Below the pieces are notes generated by a model, which did no database searches, was not told the origin of the DNA, and worked only from the letters and a program-made list of their open reading frames with translations. 64,000 nt of DNA from Sinorhizobium fredii (lineage in GTDB: Bacteria; Pseudomonadota; Alphaproteobacteria; Rhizobiales; Rhizobiaceae): the NCBI RefSeq assembly GCF_002944405.1, contig NZ_CP024310.1, positions 620,001 through 684,000 on the forward strand, read 5' to 3'. The position numbers and the translations under genes are program-made. Shown piece after piece: positions 35,769 to 45,178 of the stretch. Positions within the stretch are counted from its first letter, which is position 1. Every line of letters begins with the position of its first letter.

Positions 35769-36584
35769 ATGGCGAAAGTAATCGTTGTTACATCGGGTAA
35801 GGGTGGCGTCGGCAAGACGACATCGACCGCCGCGCTTGGCGCGGCGCTGGCGCAGAGGAACGAAAAGACGGTTGTCGTCGACTTCGACGTCGGCCTGCGC
35901 AATCTCGACCTCGTCATGGGCGCCGAGCGGAGGGTCGTCTACGACCTCGTCAACGTCATCCAGGGCGACGCCAAGCTGCCGCAGGCGCTGATCCGCGACA
36001 AGCGCCTCGACACGCTCTTCCTGTTGCCAGCCTCGCAGACCCGCGACAAGGACAGCCTGACGCCGGAGGGCGTCGAGAAGGTGATGGCCGAGCTCAAGAA
36101 GCACTTCGACTGGATCATCTGCGACAGCCCGGCCGGGATCGAGCGCGGCGCGACGCTTGCCATGCGGCACGCCGACATCGCCGTCATCGTCACCAATCCG
36201 GAAGTCTCGTCGGTGCGCGACTCCGATCGCATCATCGGCCTTCTCGATGCCAAGACCGAACGGGCCGAGCGCGGTGAGCGGGTGGAAAAGCACCTGCTGC
36301 TGACGCGCTATGACCAGGCCCGCGCCGAGCGCGGCGACATGCTGAAGGTCGACGATGTCCTCGAGATCCTGTCGATCCCGCTGGTCGGCATCGTGCCCGA
36401 AAGCACCGACGTCCTTAAGGCATCCAACCTCGGCGCGCCGGTTACGCTGGCTGACAGCCGAAGCGCTCCGGCGCTCGCCTATCTCGACGCCGCTCGCCGG
36501 ATTGCCGGCGAAACGGTGCCGATGATCATTCCGGGCGAGAAGCGCGGGTTTCTTGGTAAATTGTTCGGACGGAGGGCAGCATGA
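35769..36584 (+). CDS. minD: septum site-determining ATPase MinD
   Basis: A 271-residue membrane-associated ParA/MinD ATPase that recruits MinC to the membrane. The deviant Walker A KGGVGKT (11-17) with the signature lysine, [16 protein letters not shown] and the C-terminal amphipathic targeting helix ([15 protein letters not shown]) are all present. Length matches the family. It follows GGAGCGGGAAG and overlaps minE by four bases (ATGA). Together the three genes place the division site by pole-to-pole oscillation. Confidence 0.97.
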   Translation: MAKVIVVTSGKGGVGKTTSTAALGAALAQRNEKTVVVDFDVGLRNLDLVMGAERRVVYDLVNVIQGDAKLPQALIRDKRLDTLFLLPASQTRDKDSLTPEGVEKVMAELKKHFDWIICDSPAGIERGATLAMRHADIAVIVTNPEVSSVRDSDRIIGLLDAKTERAERGERVEKHLLLTRYDQARAERGDMLKVDDVLEILSIPLVGIVPESTDVLKASNLGAPVTLADSRSAPALAYLDAARRIAGETVPMIIPGEKRGFLGKLFGRRAA

Positions 36585-36841
36585 GCATATTCCGTTTCTT
36601 CAGCAAACAGACCTCGGCGCCGACGGCGCGCGAGCGTCTGCAGGTCCTGCTCGCGCATGAACGCGCCTCGGTCGGGCACTCGGATCTCGTGGCGAAACTT
36701 CGCGAAGAGATCCTCGCCGTCATCGCCAAGCATGTGCAGCTGGACGGCGACAAGGTCACCGTCAAGATGGACCGCGGCGAAAACGTCTCGACGCTGGAAG
36801 TCGACATCGAAATCCCGCTGAACGCGGTGCGCGCGGCCTGA
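36581..36841 (+). CDS. minE: cell division topological specificity factor MinE
   Basis: An 86-residue MinE. The N-terminal helix [10 protein letters not shown] contacts membrane, the stretch [15 protein letters not shown] (about 16-30) is the MinD-activating region, and the remainder is the dimerising domain with [16 protein letters not shown]. It stimulates MinD ATPase and drives the oscillation. Last gene of the operon, convergent with the GNAT-like gene after 16 bases. Confidence 0.95.
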   Translation: MSIFRFFSKQTSAPTARERLQVLLAHERASVGHSDLVAKLREEILAVIAKHVQLDGDKVTVKMDRGENVSTLEVDIEIPLNAVRAA

Positions 36842-36857
36842 AGCGGAGGCGCGATCT

Positions 36858-37979
36858 TTACGAACCGTCGAAGGAGCCGCCGATCAGGCGGCTCCAATGC
36901 TCTCCGGCAAGGCCATTGACGAAGCCCTGCGCGTGGCGGAAGGCGTCGACGAGTTCCTCGTCGCGGGAATGGACGACGGTCGAGGCCGCGTGGACGAAGC
37001 CGATGCGGCGACCCATCATCGCTTCGAGAAGCGCCGGTTGGGTGCGACCGCGCAGCGCCGCGGCGCCCCGGGCGGCGGCATGATCGATCAGGCAGTCGAG
37101 GACGGGACCTGCCTGGCCGGGCATGGCGAGCAGCTGCAGGACACGGGCGGTCCCGCCTGGCTTCATATGGTAGAAGAACGCCCCGACCGGAGCGCCGGTG
37201 CGCGTCTTGACGGCAGCGAAGTGCGGCGCGCCGAAGTCGGGCTTCTCCGTTGCGTTCCGCAGAATGTGGTTGAACTGGCCTTCGGTCCAGGCGGGCTGCA
37301 CGGCAAAGTGCCCAATCAACGGTGCGAAAAGTTCGGCAAAGGACCCGGCATCGATGTCGGCGACCTGAAACATCGCCGGAACACTGGCCTCCTTCGGAAC
37401 CGCCGACCAACGCAGATCGCCGCGAGCCATTTTTCCGCGAAAGCGCTCGTCGAAGGCCCGTGCCAGGGGGCGAAGCGCGCGAACCGGCCCGATCCGGCCG
37501 GAGAGAAGCTCGACCGCAAAGCTCGCCGGGCGAAGGACGCGGACCCAGTCGAGGCTGTATTGCGGCAGCACGATGCCGCGCAGCCGCGTCCACATCTGCG
37601 TCGAGGTTTCGCTTGCCGTCTCGCTGAAGGAGAGGTCCTGCGGCCCGGCCAGAAAGGCCTTCAAGAGCCGGGCGCCGGCCATCGGGTCGCTCTCGCGGCC
37701 CTCGACCATCAGCGCGCCGCAGATGGCGGCGCGCAGCTGCCGGTCCTTGTAGCTCATCGGCAGCGCGTTAACGCCGACGAAGCCGGAAATCCGGCCGCCG
37801 TCATTGACGTGGACGAGCGGCGCGACCTCTGGATCATACCCGGGCGCTTCCAGGTAAAGGTGGCGAAGATAGTCGACGAGCGCCGGCGGCGCAGCCTGGT
37901 CGCTGTGGCGGAAGATCCTTTGGAAGAGCCCGGCAACGGCCGGAATGTCGGCGGTCGTGAGCGGACGAATGTCGCTCAT
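36858..37979 (-). CDS. GNAT-like acyltransferase, paralogue of the protein at 40204
   Basis: A 373-residue protein whose opening (RPLTTADIPAVAGLFQRIF) is typical of GNAT N-acyltransferases. A longer middle and C-terminal half carries ICGALMVEGRES, QDLSFSETASETS and QPAWTEGQFNHIL. Its order of motifs and its end (LAGEHWSRLIGGSF) match the protein encoded at 40204-41349, so the two are divergent paralogues. Start overlaps the methyltransferase gene by four bases. Position beside a polysaccharide locus suggests acylation of a sugar or carrier-bound group; donor and acceptor are unknown. Confidence 0.68.
   Translation of the reverse strand: MSDIRPLTTADIPAVAGLFQRIFRHSDQAAPPALVDYLRHLYLEAPGYDPEVAPLVHVNDGGRISGFVGVNALPMSYKDRQLRAAICGALMVEGRESDPMAGARLLKAFLAGPQDLSFSETASETSTQMWTRLRGIVLPQYSLDWVRVLRPASFAVELLSGRIGPVRALRPLARAFDERFRGKMARGDLRWSAVPKEASVPAMFQVADIDAGSFAELFAPLIGHFAVQPAWTEGQFNHILRNATEKPDFGAPHFAAVKTRTGAPVGAFFYHMKPGGTARVLQLLAMPGQAGPVLDCLIDHAAARGAAALRGRTQPALLEAMMGRRIGFVHAASTVVHSRDEELVDAFRHAQGFVNGLAGEHWSRLIGGSFDGS
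36873..36895. terminator. hairpin downstream of minE, inside the end of the GNAT-like gene
   Basis: GGAGCCGCC (36873-36881) pairs perfectly with GGCGGCTCC (36887-36895) over GATCA. It lies 32 bases after the minE stop and within the last codons of the convergent GNAT-like gene. It may stop minCDE transcription, though no T run follows. Confidence 0.4.
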
Positions 37980-38689
37980 CGCGCCGGTCCCTCCTTCAGC
38001 CTGCGCACGATGGCGACCCGCGCCTTGCCGTGCGCATCGTGGGCGAAGCTCACGGCTTCATAGGCCTTGGCCCGGGCGATGAGGGCTGCGGCCTGCCGGT
38101 CCTGCCCCTCGCCGAACTCGAAGAGGAGCCAGCCGCCCGGTTTCAGGAAGGCGGCGGCCTCGCGGATCAGCCGCTGGTGGATGGAAATGCCGTAGGGCCC
38201 GCCGTCGAAGGCCTCGCGCGGCTCGCTCTCGAGGAGGTGGGCGCTATCGCCGGTGAGACGCGACGTCGATATATAGGGCGGATTGCAGACGATCATGTCG
38301 ACCCGGCCTTCTAGGCCGGCTCCGTCGAGCGCGGCAAAAAGGTCACCCTGGCGGATCAGCACGCGCTCTTGAAGCGACAGGCGCTCGGCATTGCGGCGCG
38401 CGAGTGCGACGGTGCTGTCGGTCAGGTCCGCCCCCCAGACCCGCGCAAGCGGAACGGCAGCGGCGATCCCGAGGGCGAGATTGCCGGAGCCGCAGCACAT
38501 GTCGATGACCGTCACCGGTTCCGTCGGGCCGGCAAGCCGCGCAACGGCGTTCCGCCCGAGCAACTCCGTCTCCTCCCGAGGCACAAGCACGTCGGGGGCG
38601 AGTTCGAGTTCGATGTCCATGAAGCGGACGAGTCGAGGCGAATGGCGGTCCGCCAGCTCGGCGCCGGGAAGATAGTCGCGCTTCAGCAC
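37976..38689 (-). CDS. PrmC/HemK-like glutamine methyltransferase, N-terminal domain missing
   Basis: A 237-residue SAM-dependent methyltransferase. It has motif I DMCCGSGN (63-70) and the amide-binding NPPY (136-139), the signature of enzymes that methylate glutamine or asparagine side chains, plus the lead-in VLVPREETELL seen in PrmC. It is about 40-50 residues shorter than PrmC because the helical N-terminal domain that grips release factors is largely absent. It is cotranscribed with the GNAT-like gene through a four-base overlap. A target other than release factors is therefore likely, but this is inference. Confidence 0.78.
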   Translation of the reverse strand: MLKRDYLPGAELADRHSPRLVRFMDIELELAPDVLVPREETELLGRNAVARLAGPTEPVTVIDMCCGSGNLALGIAAAVPLARVWGADLTDSTVALARRNAERLSLQERVLIRQGDLFAALDGAGLEGRVDMIVCNPPYISTSRLTGDSAHLLESEPREAFDGGPYGISIHQRLIREAAAFLKPGGWLLFEFGEGQDRQAAALIARAKAYEAVSFAHDAHGKARVAIVRRLKEGPAR

Positions 38690-38894
38690 GAACGCTCCTT
38701 CGGGATGTTTTTCGGGTCCGCGGAGACTAGCGCATTCGGGTAAACGGAAGCTGAAAATACAATTGATGGGCGTATGTTAACCCCCCAATCATCTCTGTTC
38801 TCTAGTCTGCGGCTGGGAACCGGCGGATGGATTGCGGCAAGGGACGGCCTTTGCGACGCTGAATCCAGTGCGCAAGATCGACAGGGCAGGTCGG
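38690..38894. promoter_or_regulatory. divergent promoter region between methyltransferase and flippase genes
   Basis: This 205-base gap separates two divergent operons. It contains an AT-rich stretch (about 38748-38785) with one GTTAAC. I see no full CtrA box and no clear -35/-10 pair. Confidence 0.35.
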
Positions 38895-40214
38895 ATGTCT
38901 TCGGAAGGCTTAACGGAATCGCGTGGCTACAAGCCCTTCCTGCCGATGATCCTGTCCTATGTGGCGTCCGGCGGCAGCCTCGTCCTCGGATCCGCGGCGC
39001 AACTTGTCACCTTCGCGATCCTCGCCCGCTTTCTTGGCGTCGACGAGTTCAGCGTCTTCGTCGCCATCACCGCCGTCGCCAGCATCGCTGTCCATCTCTG
39101 CGGACTGGGCGCGATGGAATCCCTCGTGCGGCGCGTCGCGCGGGATCGCGCGATCTATCCCGAGATGCTCGGCCACAACATTCTGCTCACGGCCGCAAGC
39201 GGGCTAGTCCTCGTTCTTGCCGGCGCCGTAACGCTGCCGTTCTTCTTTGCGCTGTCGGCCGATGCGGTCACCAATTTCCTGGTGATTGCGCTGATGCTCG
39301 TTACCAACATCGTGCTCGTCCGGATCATCGTTCTCGCAGAACAGATCTTCATTGCCCATTCCGATTTCGCCTCCGCCAACAAGGTGGTGGTCGGCTTTGC
39401 CGCGGCGCGCACCGTGGCGGCGGCCCTCGCCTGCCTGGCCTTCGGCGTTTCGACGGTGGCATCCTGGGCCGTCTGGCAATTTGTCTGCCATGTTCTGGTC
39501 GCCGTCACCTGTCTCCGGGCGATCAAGGGGCTCGGTAAACCGCGCTACCGTATCGTGCCGGAGGAACTGCCGCAGGGTCTTTATTTCAGCATTCCATTCA
39601 TCCTGCGTGCCCTGCGGCAGAATGCCGACCTCCTCGTCCTGAGCCTCGTCACCACCGCCGAGATCGTCTCGAGTTATAGCGTCGCACGGCGGATGCTCGA
39701 GAGCAGCTTCCTGTCAGTTGAGGCGCTGAACCGTCTCATCTATCCGGGGTCGGCGCGGATGACGACATCGGGACTGCATCACGCCTTGCAGCGGGTGCTG
39801 CGCGTCCTTGCCGCCGCATCGGTCATCGGCCTGGCAGCGGCGCTGACGGTCTTCGTGCTGGCTCCGGTCCTGCCTTACCTTTTCGGACACGACTATGTGT
39901 CGCTCGTCGGCTTCGTGCGCGGCCTCGCATGGGTCGTCATACCGCTCGCCGTCTGGTCGGTGGCCGTGGAGGCGCTCGGGGCCTCCGGCTACCACGCCGC
40001 CCGCGCCGCTGTCATGGGACTTGGAAGCATCGTTGGGGCCGGGATCGCCGCGGCGGCGAGCTGGTACTCCCCGCCTACCGGCACCTTCGTCTCCTTCTAT
40101 GTCATCGAGATCGCCATGGTCGTTGCTGCATGGAGCGTTTTCCTGCGCCTCGTACGCCGCGACCGGGAGCGGGCAACTCGCGAATTTCAGGCGGGACCAG
40201 CGCATGGGAGTTGA
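38895..40214 (+). CDS. polysaccharide flippase (Wzx/MATE-like)
   Basis: A 439-residue membrane protein with about twelve helices of the MOP-exporter superfamily (polysaccharide_synt type). An N-terminal polar stretch is followed by ILSYVASGGSLVLGSAAQLV and the amphipathic-loop pattern FLGVDEFSVFVAI, typical of Wzx flippases that move lipid-linked repeats across the inner membrane. The ATG at 38895 was chosen; an upstream start at 38832 lacks a better ribosome site. It is the first gene of the rightward polysaccharide locus and overlaps the GNAT-like gene by 11 bases. Confidence 0.85.
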   Translation: MSSEGLTESRGYKPFLPMILSYVASGGSLVLGSAAQLVTFAILARFLGVDEFSVFVAITAVASIAVHLCGLGAMESLVRRVARDRAIYPEMLGHNILLTAASGLVLVLAGAVTLPFFFALSADAVTNFLVIALMLVTNIVLVRIIVLAEQIFIAHSDFASANKVVVGFAAARTVAAALACLAFGVSTVASWAVWQFVCHVLVAVTCLRAIKGLGKPRYRIVPEELPQGLYFSIPFILRALRQNADLLVLSLVTTAEIVSSYSVARRMLESSFLSVEALNRLIYPGSARMTTSGLHHALQRVLRVLAAASVIGLAAALTVFVLAPVLPYLFGHDYVSLVGFVRGLAWVVIPLAVWSVAVEALGASGYHAARAAVMGLGSIVGAGIAAAASWYSPPTGTFVSFYVIEIAMVVAAWSVFLRLVRRDRERATREFQAGPAHGS

Positions 40215-41349
40215 GTTGCGGAAGATTGTGCCGCATCCGGCGAGCATCGCCGAACCGCCGTGCCCCGGCACGCGGGCGATGACGCGCACCGATATCCCCA
40301 CGATCGCGCGATTGTTCAACAGGGTCTTCCGCAACCGTGAGGGCGCGGCGGGCGAGGACCTGTGCCGCTACATCGAGACGGTTTTCTTTGGAAGCCCGTT
40401 CTATGCCTCCGAACAGGGCAGCATCGTGCACGACAATGGCAGCGGCGACGTCGACAGCGCCATTCTTTCCCTGCCTATGGAATTCGATGCCAATGGTCGC
40501 CGGCTGGTGGCACGCCTTCTCTGCGCCTTCATGGTCGATGGCAAAGCCGGCGCGGCCGGCGCGGCGCGGCTTGCCCGCAGCGTGCGCGCGGCTCGCCAGG
40601 ATCTGTGCTTTTCCGACAGTTCTTCTCCCGTCAGCGCCGATCACTGCGTTGCCGGCGGGGGCGTCATCCTGCCGATCCAGAGCCTCGAATGGCAGCGCTT
40701 CTTCCGGCCGCTCGCTGCGGCTGCCGTTCTGGCCGGCCGGCGCATTCCGATTCTCAGGACGCCTCTGGTCGTTGGCGCACTGCGGTTGATCGATGGCGCG
40801 ATTCGCCGTCGGGGCCCGTCGTCGGTACCTCCGGCGGCGCCGGGATGCCGGGTGCAGACGGCAAATCCCGATGAATTTCTCTGTTGCGCCGCACCGATGC
40901 TCGAGCGGTTTTCGGTTCGCCCCGCCTGGTCGAAATCCGAGTTCGATTGGCTCGTCGACGTCGCATCGATGAACAGGAATCTCGGCGCGTTTCAGTGCCG
41001 GAAAGTGCTGCGCGAAGATGGCCGCACGATCGGGGCTTTCCTGTTCTTCGGAAGGTCTAAAGGCATGGCCAGTGTGCTGAACGTGATCTGCGACGAAGGC
41101 TGCGAAGCCGATGTCACCGCGGCAATGTTCGGCAGCCTCGACGCGGAAGGCTATGCGGTTGCGACCGGCATGGCGCAGCCGTTCCTAATGAATGCGATTT
41201 CGCGCCAGCGGTGGTTGTGCTTCCGCCACCGGGGCTATTTCTGCATGGTCACCCGGCACGCCGACATCAAGGAAGCGGCGCTCAGCGGCGACATCTATAT
41301 CGGCGGCCTCGCGTCGGAAAGCTGGAGCCGTTTGCTGACCGATTTCTGA
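40204..41349 (+). CDS. GNAT-like acyltransferase, paralogue of the protein at 36858
   Basis: A 381-residue protein with the same layout as the leftward GNAT-like gene. It has an early GNAT segment (TRTDIPTIARLFNRVF), LLCAFMVDGK, QDLCFSDSSS, RPAWSKSEFDWLV, a GAFLFF strand and the ending LASESWSRLLTDF. The N-terminus is about 25 residues longer. The ATG at 40204 overlaps the flippase gene, so the two are translationally linked and probably work on the same polysaccharide. Candidate role is O- or N-acylation of a repeat unit; substrate unknown. Confidence 0.68.
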   Translation: MGVELRKIVPHPASIAEPPCPGTRAMTRTDIPTIARLFNRVFRNREGAAGEDLCRYIETVFFGSPFYASEQGSIVHDNGSGDVDSAILSLPMEFDANGRRLVARLLCAFMVDGKAGAAGAARLARSVRAARQDLCFSDSSSPVSADHCVAGGGVILPIQSLEWQRFFRPLAAAAVLAGRRIPILRTPLVVGALRLIDGAIRRRGPSSVPPAAPGCRVQTANPDEFLCCAAPMLERFSVRPAWSKSEFDWLVDVASMNRNLGAFQCRKVLREDGRTIGAFLFFGRSKGMASVLNVICDEGCEADVTAAMFGSLDAEGYAVATGMAQPFLMNAISRQRWLCFRHRGYFCMVTRHADIKEAALSGDIYIGGLASESWSRLLTDF

Positions 41350-41482
41350 GGCCGCGAAAGTTACCGGCCGCATGCAAGTCTTAACCGAATATTCACTCTG
41401 CACTCCTAATTCTTAGCAGCAGATCTTACAACGCAGGGCAGTGCTCTTCGGTGGCTTCAAGGGCATGCGTGGGGAAAAACGG

Positions 41483-43078
41483 ATGTATCGGCGGAGCGAG
41501 CCCTTAGAGCAAGGATTGCGCCTGGAGGCGCGCAGTCCCCGGCGCGGAACCGGCGGCTCGCTGCTGGACCTTGTTCCGGCCGTTGACAGGGAAGCGCCGG
41601 TCGAGCCCGAGGAGCACAAGATTTCCGCCCCGGCGGCAACGCAGGATGTTTCCCCGCCGATACCGGCGGCAAGGCCCAGTCCGCCGACTGTCGGCGCTTA
41701 CTTCCCGCAGCTTCCCACGCTCGGCAGCGTCGGCATAGACGACATCATCCTCTGGCTGCGCGACGGGATGAGATGGATCGTCCTTGCGCTTGTTCTTTGC
41801 GTCGCCGCTGCCTTCATCTATGCGGTTACCGCCACACCGCGCTACACCGTCTATACCGACCTTGTGGTGGACCCCTCCAACCTCAACGTCGTCAGCGATG
41901 ACGTCTTTACCAGCAACCCGCAGCGCGACGCGCAGCTGCTGGAGGTCGAGAGCAAGCTCAGGATTCTCACGTCGCGAAATGTTCTGAAGCGGGTCATCGA
42001 CAAGCTGCAACTGACGAACGATCCGGAGTTCGTCAAATCGTCGCCACTTGCGGTGCTGACGGCTTTGTTCTCACGGGGAGACAGCAAGGCCGACAAGGAG
42101 CTGACGGCCATTCGCGCCCTGTCGGAAAGGGTCGAGGCACGCCGCGAGGAACGCTCCTTCGTCGTCGTTCTCGAGGTTTGGAGCGAGGAACCGGAAAAGG
42201 CCGTCACCCTTTCCGACGCAATAGTTGACGCCTTCGAAGCGGAACTCTTCCAATCGGCGGCCGAAAGCGCCGGCCGGGTGGCGCAGAACCTCAATGCCCG
42301 GCTCGATGAGTTGCGCCGCAACGTGACCGAGGCAGAAAAGAAGGTCGAGGATTTCCGGCGCGAGAACGGCCTGCTGTCGGCCAATGGCGAACTCGTCAGC
42401 AACCAGCTCTCGAGCGAACTCAATACTCAGGTTCTCGAGGCCCAGCAGCGCTTTATCCAGGCGGAGACGCGCTACAAGCAGATGAGTGCCGCGATCGCGC
42501 AGGGAGAGACGACCAGAGCCTCGGTCTTTGAGTCCGCTGACATGACGAACCTGCGCCAGCAATATAGTGCCGTGCAGCAGCAGATCGGTTCGATGCAGCT
42601 CACCTACGGCGAAAGGCACCCCCGTCTTGCCGCGGCACGTTCCGAGCGCGCGACGCTCGAGGCTGGCATAAACCAGGAAGCGCGCCGCATAGCCGAGCGC
42701 GCCAAAGCGGATTTCGACCGGGAACGCTCGGCGCTCGGTGCCCTGAGGACAAAGGCCGACGACGAGCAATCGAATGTCTTCACCGACAACGATGCGCAGG
42801 TCCACCTCCGCGACCTCGAGCGCGATGCGCGCACCAAGGCGGCGATCTATGAAACCCATCTGGCGCGCGCCCAGCAGATCACCGAGCGCCAGCAGATCGA
42901 CACGACCAATATCCGCGTCATTTCACGCGCCATGCCGCCGAATTCGCGTAGCTGGCCGCCGCGAACCTCGATCCTGCTCATCGGCGGCGCCCTGGCCGGT
43001 CTCGCCGCAGGTGTTGCACTCGCGCTGGCGCTCGGCCTCTGGGGTTATCTACGCGGTCAGCGCCCGGCGGTCGGATAG
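41483..43078 (+). CDS. polysaccharide co-polymerase / chain-length regulator (Wzz/GumC family)
   Basis: A 531-residue inner-membrane protein with a proline-rich cytoplasmic N-terminus, a first helix (WIVLALVLCVAAAFIYAV, about 98-115), a long periplasmic coiled-coil region (about 200-430) and a second helix near the end (ILLIGGALAGLAAGVALALA). It lacks the C-terminal tyrosine-kinase domain of fused family members. It sets chain length in Wzy-dependent export. The ATG at 41483 follows GGGGAAAAAC; earlier in-frame starts at 41441 and 41465 are possible. It precedes the polymerase gene by 11 bases. Confidence 0.85.
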   Translation: MYRRSEPLEQGLRLEARSPRRGTGGSLLDLVPAVDREAPVEPEEHKISAPAATQDVSPPIPAARPSPPTVGAYFPQLPTLGSVGIDDIILWLRDGMRWIVLALVLCVAAAFIYAVTATPRYTVYTDLVVDPSNLNVVSDDVFTSNPQRDAQLLEVESKLRILTSRNVLKRVIDKLQLTNDPEFVKSSPLAVLTALFSRGDSKADKELTAIRALSERVEARREERSFVVVLEVWSEEPEKAVTLSDAIVDAFEAELFQSAAESAGRVAQNLNARLDELRRNVTEAEKKVEDFRRENGLLSANGELVSNQLSSELNTQVLEAQQRFIQAETRYKQMSAAIAQGETTRASVFESADMTNLRQQYSAVQQQIGSMQLTYGERHPRLAAARSERATLEAGINQEARRIAERAKADFDRERSALGALRTKADDEQSNVFTDNDAQVHLRDLERDARTKAAIYETHLARAQQITERQQIDTTNIRVISRAMPPNSRSWPPRTSILLIGGALAGLAAGVALALALGLWGYLRGQRPAVG

Positions 43079-43089
43079 GAAGCCGGCCA

Positions 43090-44421
43090 ATGACAACCGC
43101 CGCCTTTGCGGAGACCAGCGCGCCGGACATTGCGAGGGCGCGCGTCGGCGCCTTCCTCTTCATGGCGATGTTTCTGTTTCTTTGGGTATCGATCACGCCC
43201 TATGTCGACCTGACGGGCGAGGCGATCCTCGACCCTTCCGCCGGCAACTCCAACCGCCTGAACCAGATCCTGGCACTGCTGCTCTCCGCCGGTATGCTCG
43301 GCTACGGGCTGCTGCATCCGATGCGCGACATCATCCTGCAGCCGCGCCTGCTTCTCGCCATCCTCTCCTTTTGGTTCCTCCTCGTCTCGCTGATCTCCGC
43401 GCATCCGATGCTCGGCATCAAGGGCATCGTTCTCTCGACGATCATGACGGTGAATGCCAGCATCTATCTGCTGCTGCCGGCCTCGGAGCGCCACTTCGCC
43501 AAGATGCTGGGGATCGGCAGCCTGATCATGCTGGGATTCGCCTATTACGGCATTCTCTTCAAGCCGACGCTCGCCATCCACCAGGCGTCCGAACTGCGCG
43601 AGCCGATGAATGCCGGGCTCTGGCGCGGTCACTTCCCGCACAAGAACAGCGCCGCCTCCGGGATGGTGCTCGCCGCCTTCTTCGGGCTGTTCGTCGCGAG
43701 CAGCTGGTCGCGTATAACGGGCCTAGCAATCTTCGCGCTGTCGTTCCTGTTTCTCGTCAACACCGGCGGGAAAACCTCGACGGCGATGCTGCCGGCAATC
43801 CTCATGCTCGGATGGCTGTTCGAAAAGATGCGGCCGCTGCGTGCGCTGATCGTCATCGGCGGCGTAGGCCTGTTTAATCTATTCGCCGTGGGTTCGGCGG
43901 TTTTCAGGCCGCTCGGAGAGTTCATCACTGGCCTTGGCATCGACGCGACATTCACCAATCGCTCCGACATCTGGCGCTTCGCTTTCTCGGCACTCGCCGA
44001 GCGGCCGCTGACGGGTTACGGCTTCAGGGCGTTCTGGCAGACGGAGGAGCTGGTTTACAGTGGCGGCTCGGTCGAGACCTGGGCGGTGGCCGCTGCAAAC
44101 GGCCACAATTCCTATCTCGACATTGCCCTGACGACCGGCTTCCCAGGGCTGCTGCTCACGCTCGTCTGGCTAATCCTGCTGCCGCTTCGCGACATTTCTC
44201 GCATTGCGCCCGAGCGCGAGAAGGCGCCGCTGACGCGGCTTTACATCCGCATCTGGCTCTACACGATCTTCCACGCCGGTCTGGAAACTCTCTTCTTCGA
44301 GGGCGGGAGCTTTGTCTGGTTCACTTTCGTCTTCGCCATCTACGGACTGCACCTGCAATCGAGCGCCGTGCTGGCGAAAGGTGCCGTCCCGGAAAAAGGA
44401 AAGCGCGTTGCTCATGCGTGA
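43090..44421 (+). CDS. O-antigen ligase/polymerase (Wzy/WaaL-type)
   Basis: A 443-residue membrane protein with about ten to twelve helices. The Wzy_C domain is recognised by the large periplasmic loop ending in NGHNSYLDIALTTGFPGLL, with the conserved histidine, and by an earlier loop with RGHFPHKNSAA. Enzymes of this type join repeat units or ligate glycans. In a locus with Wzx and a chain-length regulator, a polymerase role is most likely. It overlaps the deacetylase gene by eight bases. Confidence 0.85.
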   Translation: MTTAAFAETSAPDIARARVGAFLFMAMFLFLWVSITPYVDLTGEAILDPSAGNSNRLNQILALLLSAGMLGYGLLHPMRDIILQPRLLLAILSFWFLLVSLISAHPMLGIKGIVLSTIMTVNASIYLLLPASERHFAKMLGIGSLIMLGFAYYGILFKPTLAIHQASELREPMNAGLWRGHFPHKNSAASGMVLAAFFGLFVASSWSRITGLAIFALSFLFLVNTGGKTSTAMLPAILMLGWLFEKMRPLRALIVIGGVGLFNLFAVGSAVFRPLGEFITGLGIDATFTNRSDIWRFAFSALAERPLTGYGFRAFWQTEELVYSGGSVETWAVAAANGHNSYLDIALTTGFPGLLLTLVWLILLPLRDISRIAPEREKAPLTRLYIRIWLYTIFHAGLETLFFEGGSFVWFTFVFAIYGLHLQSSAVLAKGAVPEKGKRVAHA

Positions 44422-45169
44422 TGTTCAGGAAAAGATTGGCGGCCTCGTCGACCGGCTAGCCAACCGGGCGATCTGGCGGCTCGCCGGGGCGCGGCGGGAT
44501 ATCAAAACGGACATACCGCTCGTCTCCTTCACCTTCGACGACGTGCCCGACAGCGCCCTTTACGAGGGAGCCCGGATTCTCGAGCGGTACGATGCGCGCG
44601 GCACCTTCTATATCGCCGGCGGGCTGGGGGGGCGGGTGGAAAAGCATCGGACGCTTATCACCCCGGAGGGATGCGCGGAGCTGCTCGCGCGCGGGCATGA
44701 GATCGGCTGCCACACCTTTGCGCATCTCAGGGTTCGCAGCGCCGGCGGCCTCGCCGCCGACCTCGACCGCAATGCGGACTATCTGAAGAGCGTCGGGGTC
44801 GCCTCGCCGGCGCGGAACTTCGCCTTTCCCTATAACGCCGCCTGGCCGCTGGCGCGCTCCGAGCTGCGCCGCCGCTATCGCTCCTGCCGCGCCGGCGGCG
44901 AGGCCATCAACCGGGAATCCGTGGATCCACTGATGCTCAAGGCCGTCGAAATCCGCCAGCCGGAGCAGCATGCCGAGACCCTGACCCGATGGATCGACGC
45001 GCTCGTCAGTGAGCCCGGATGGCTCATCTTCTTCACGCATGACATCGCGCCGTGGCCGACGCCCCATGGCTGCACGCCCGAGACCTTCGATCGTCTCGTC
45101 CGCTATTCCGTCGAAAAGGGTTGTCGCGTGCTGCCGGTCGATGAGGTGCTCGACCGGTTCAATTGGTAG
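44414..45169 (+). CDS. polysaccharide deacetylase (NodB homology domain)
   Basis: A 251-residue carbohydrate esterase-4-type enzyme. Metal and catalytic motifs are visible as TFDD (40-43), His100-x3-His104 in GCHTFAHL, and FFTHDIAP near the C-terminus. No signal peptide is seen, so it probably acts in the cytoplasm on lipid-linked or nucleotide-linked sugars, or the true N-terminus anchors it weakly. It overlaps the polymerase gene by eight bases and precedes the first GT4 gene by nine. N-deacetylation of a HexNAc residue is the usual role. Confidence 0.85.
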   Translation: MRDVQEKIGGLVDRLANRAIWRLAGARRDIKTDIPLVSFTFDDVPDSALYEGARILERYDARGTFYIAGGLGGRVEKHRTLITPEGCAELLARGHEIGCHTFAHLRVRSAGGLAADLDRNADYLKSVGVASPARNFAFPYNAAWPLARSELRRRYRSCRAGGEAINRESVDPLMLKAVEIRQPEQHAETLTRWIDALVSEPGWLIFFTHDIAPWPTPHGCTPETFDRLVRYSVEKGCRVLPVDEVLDRFNW

Positions 45170-45178
45170 GGGGCTGCG

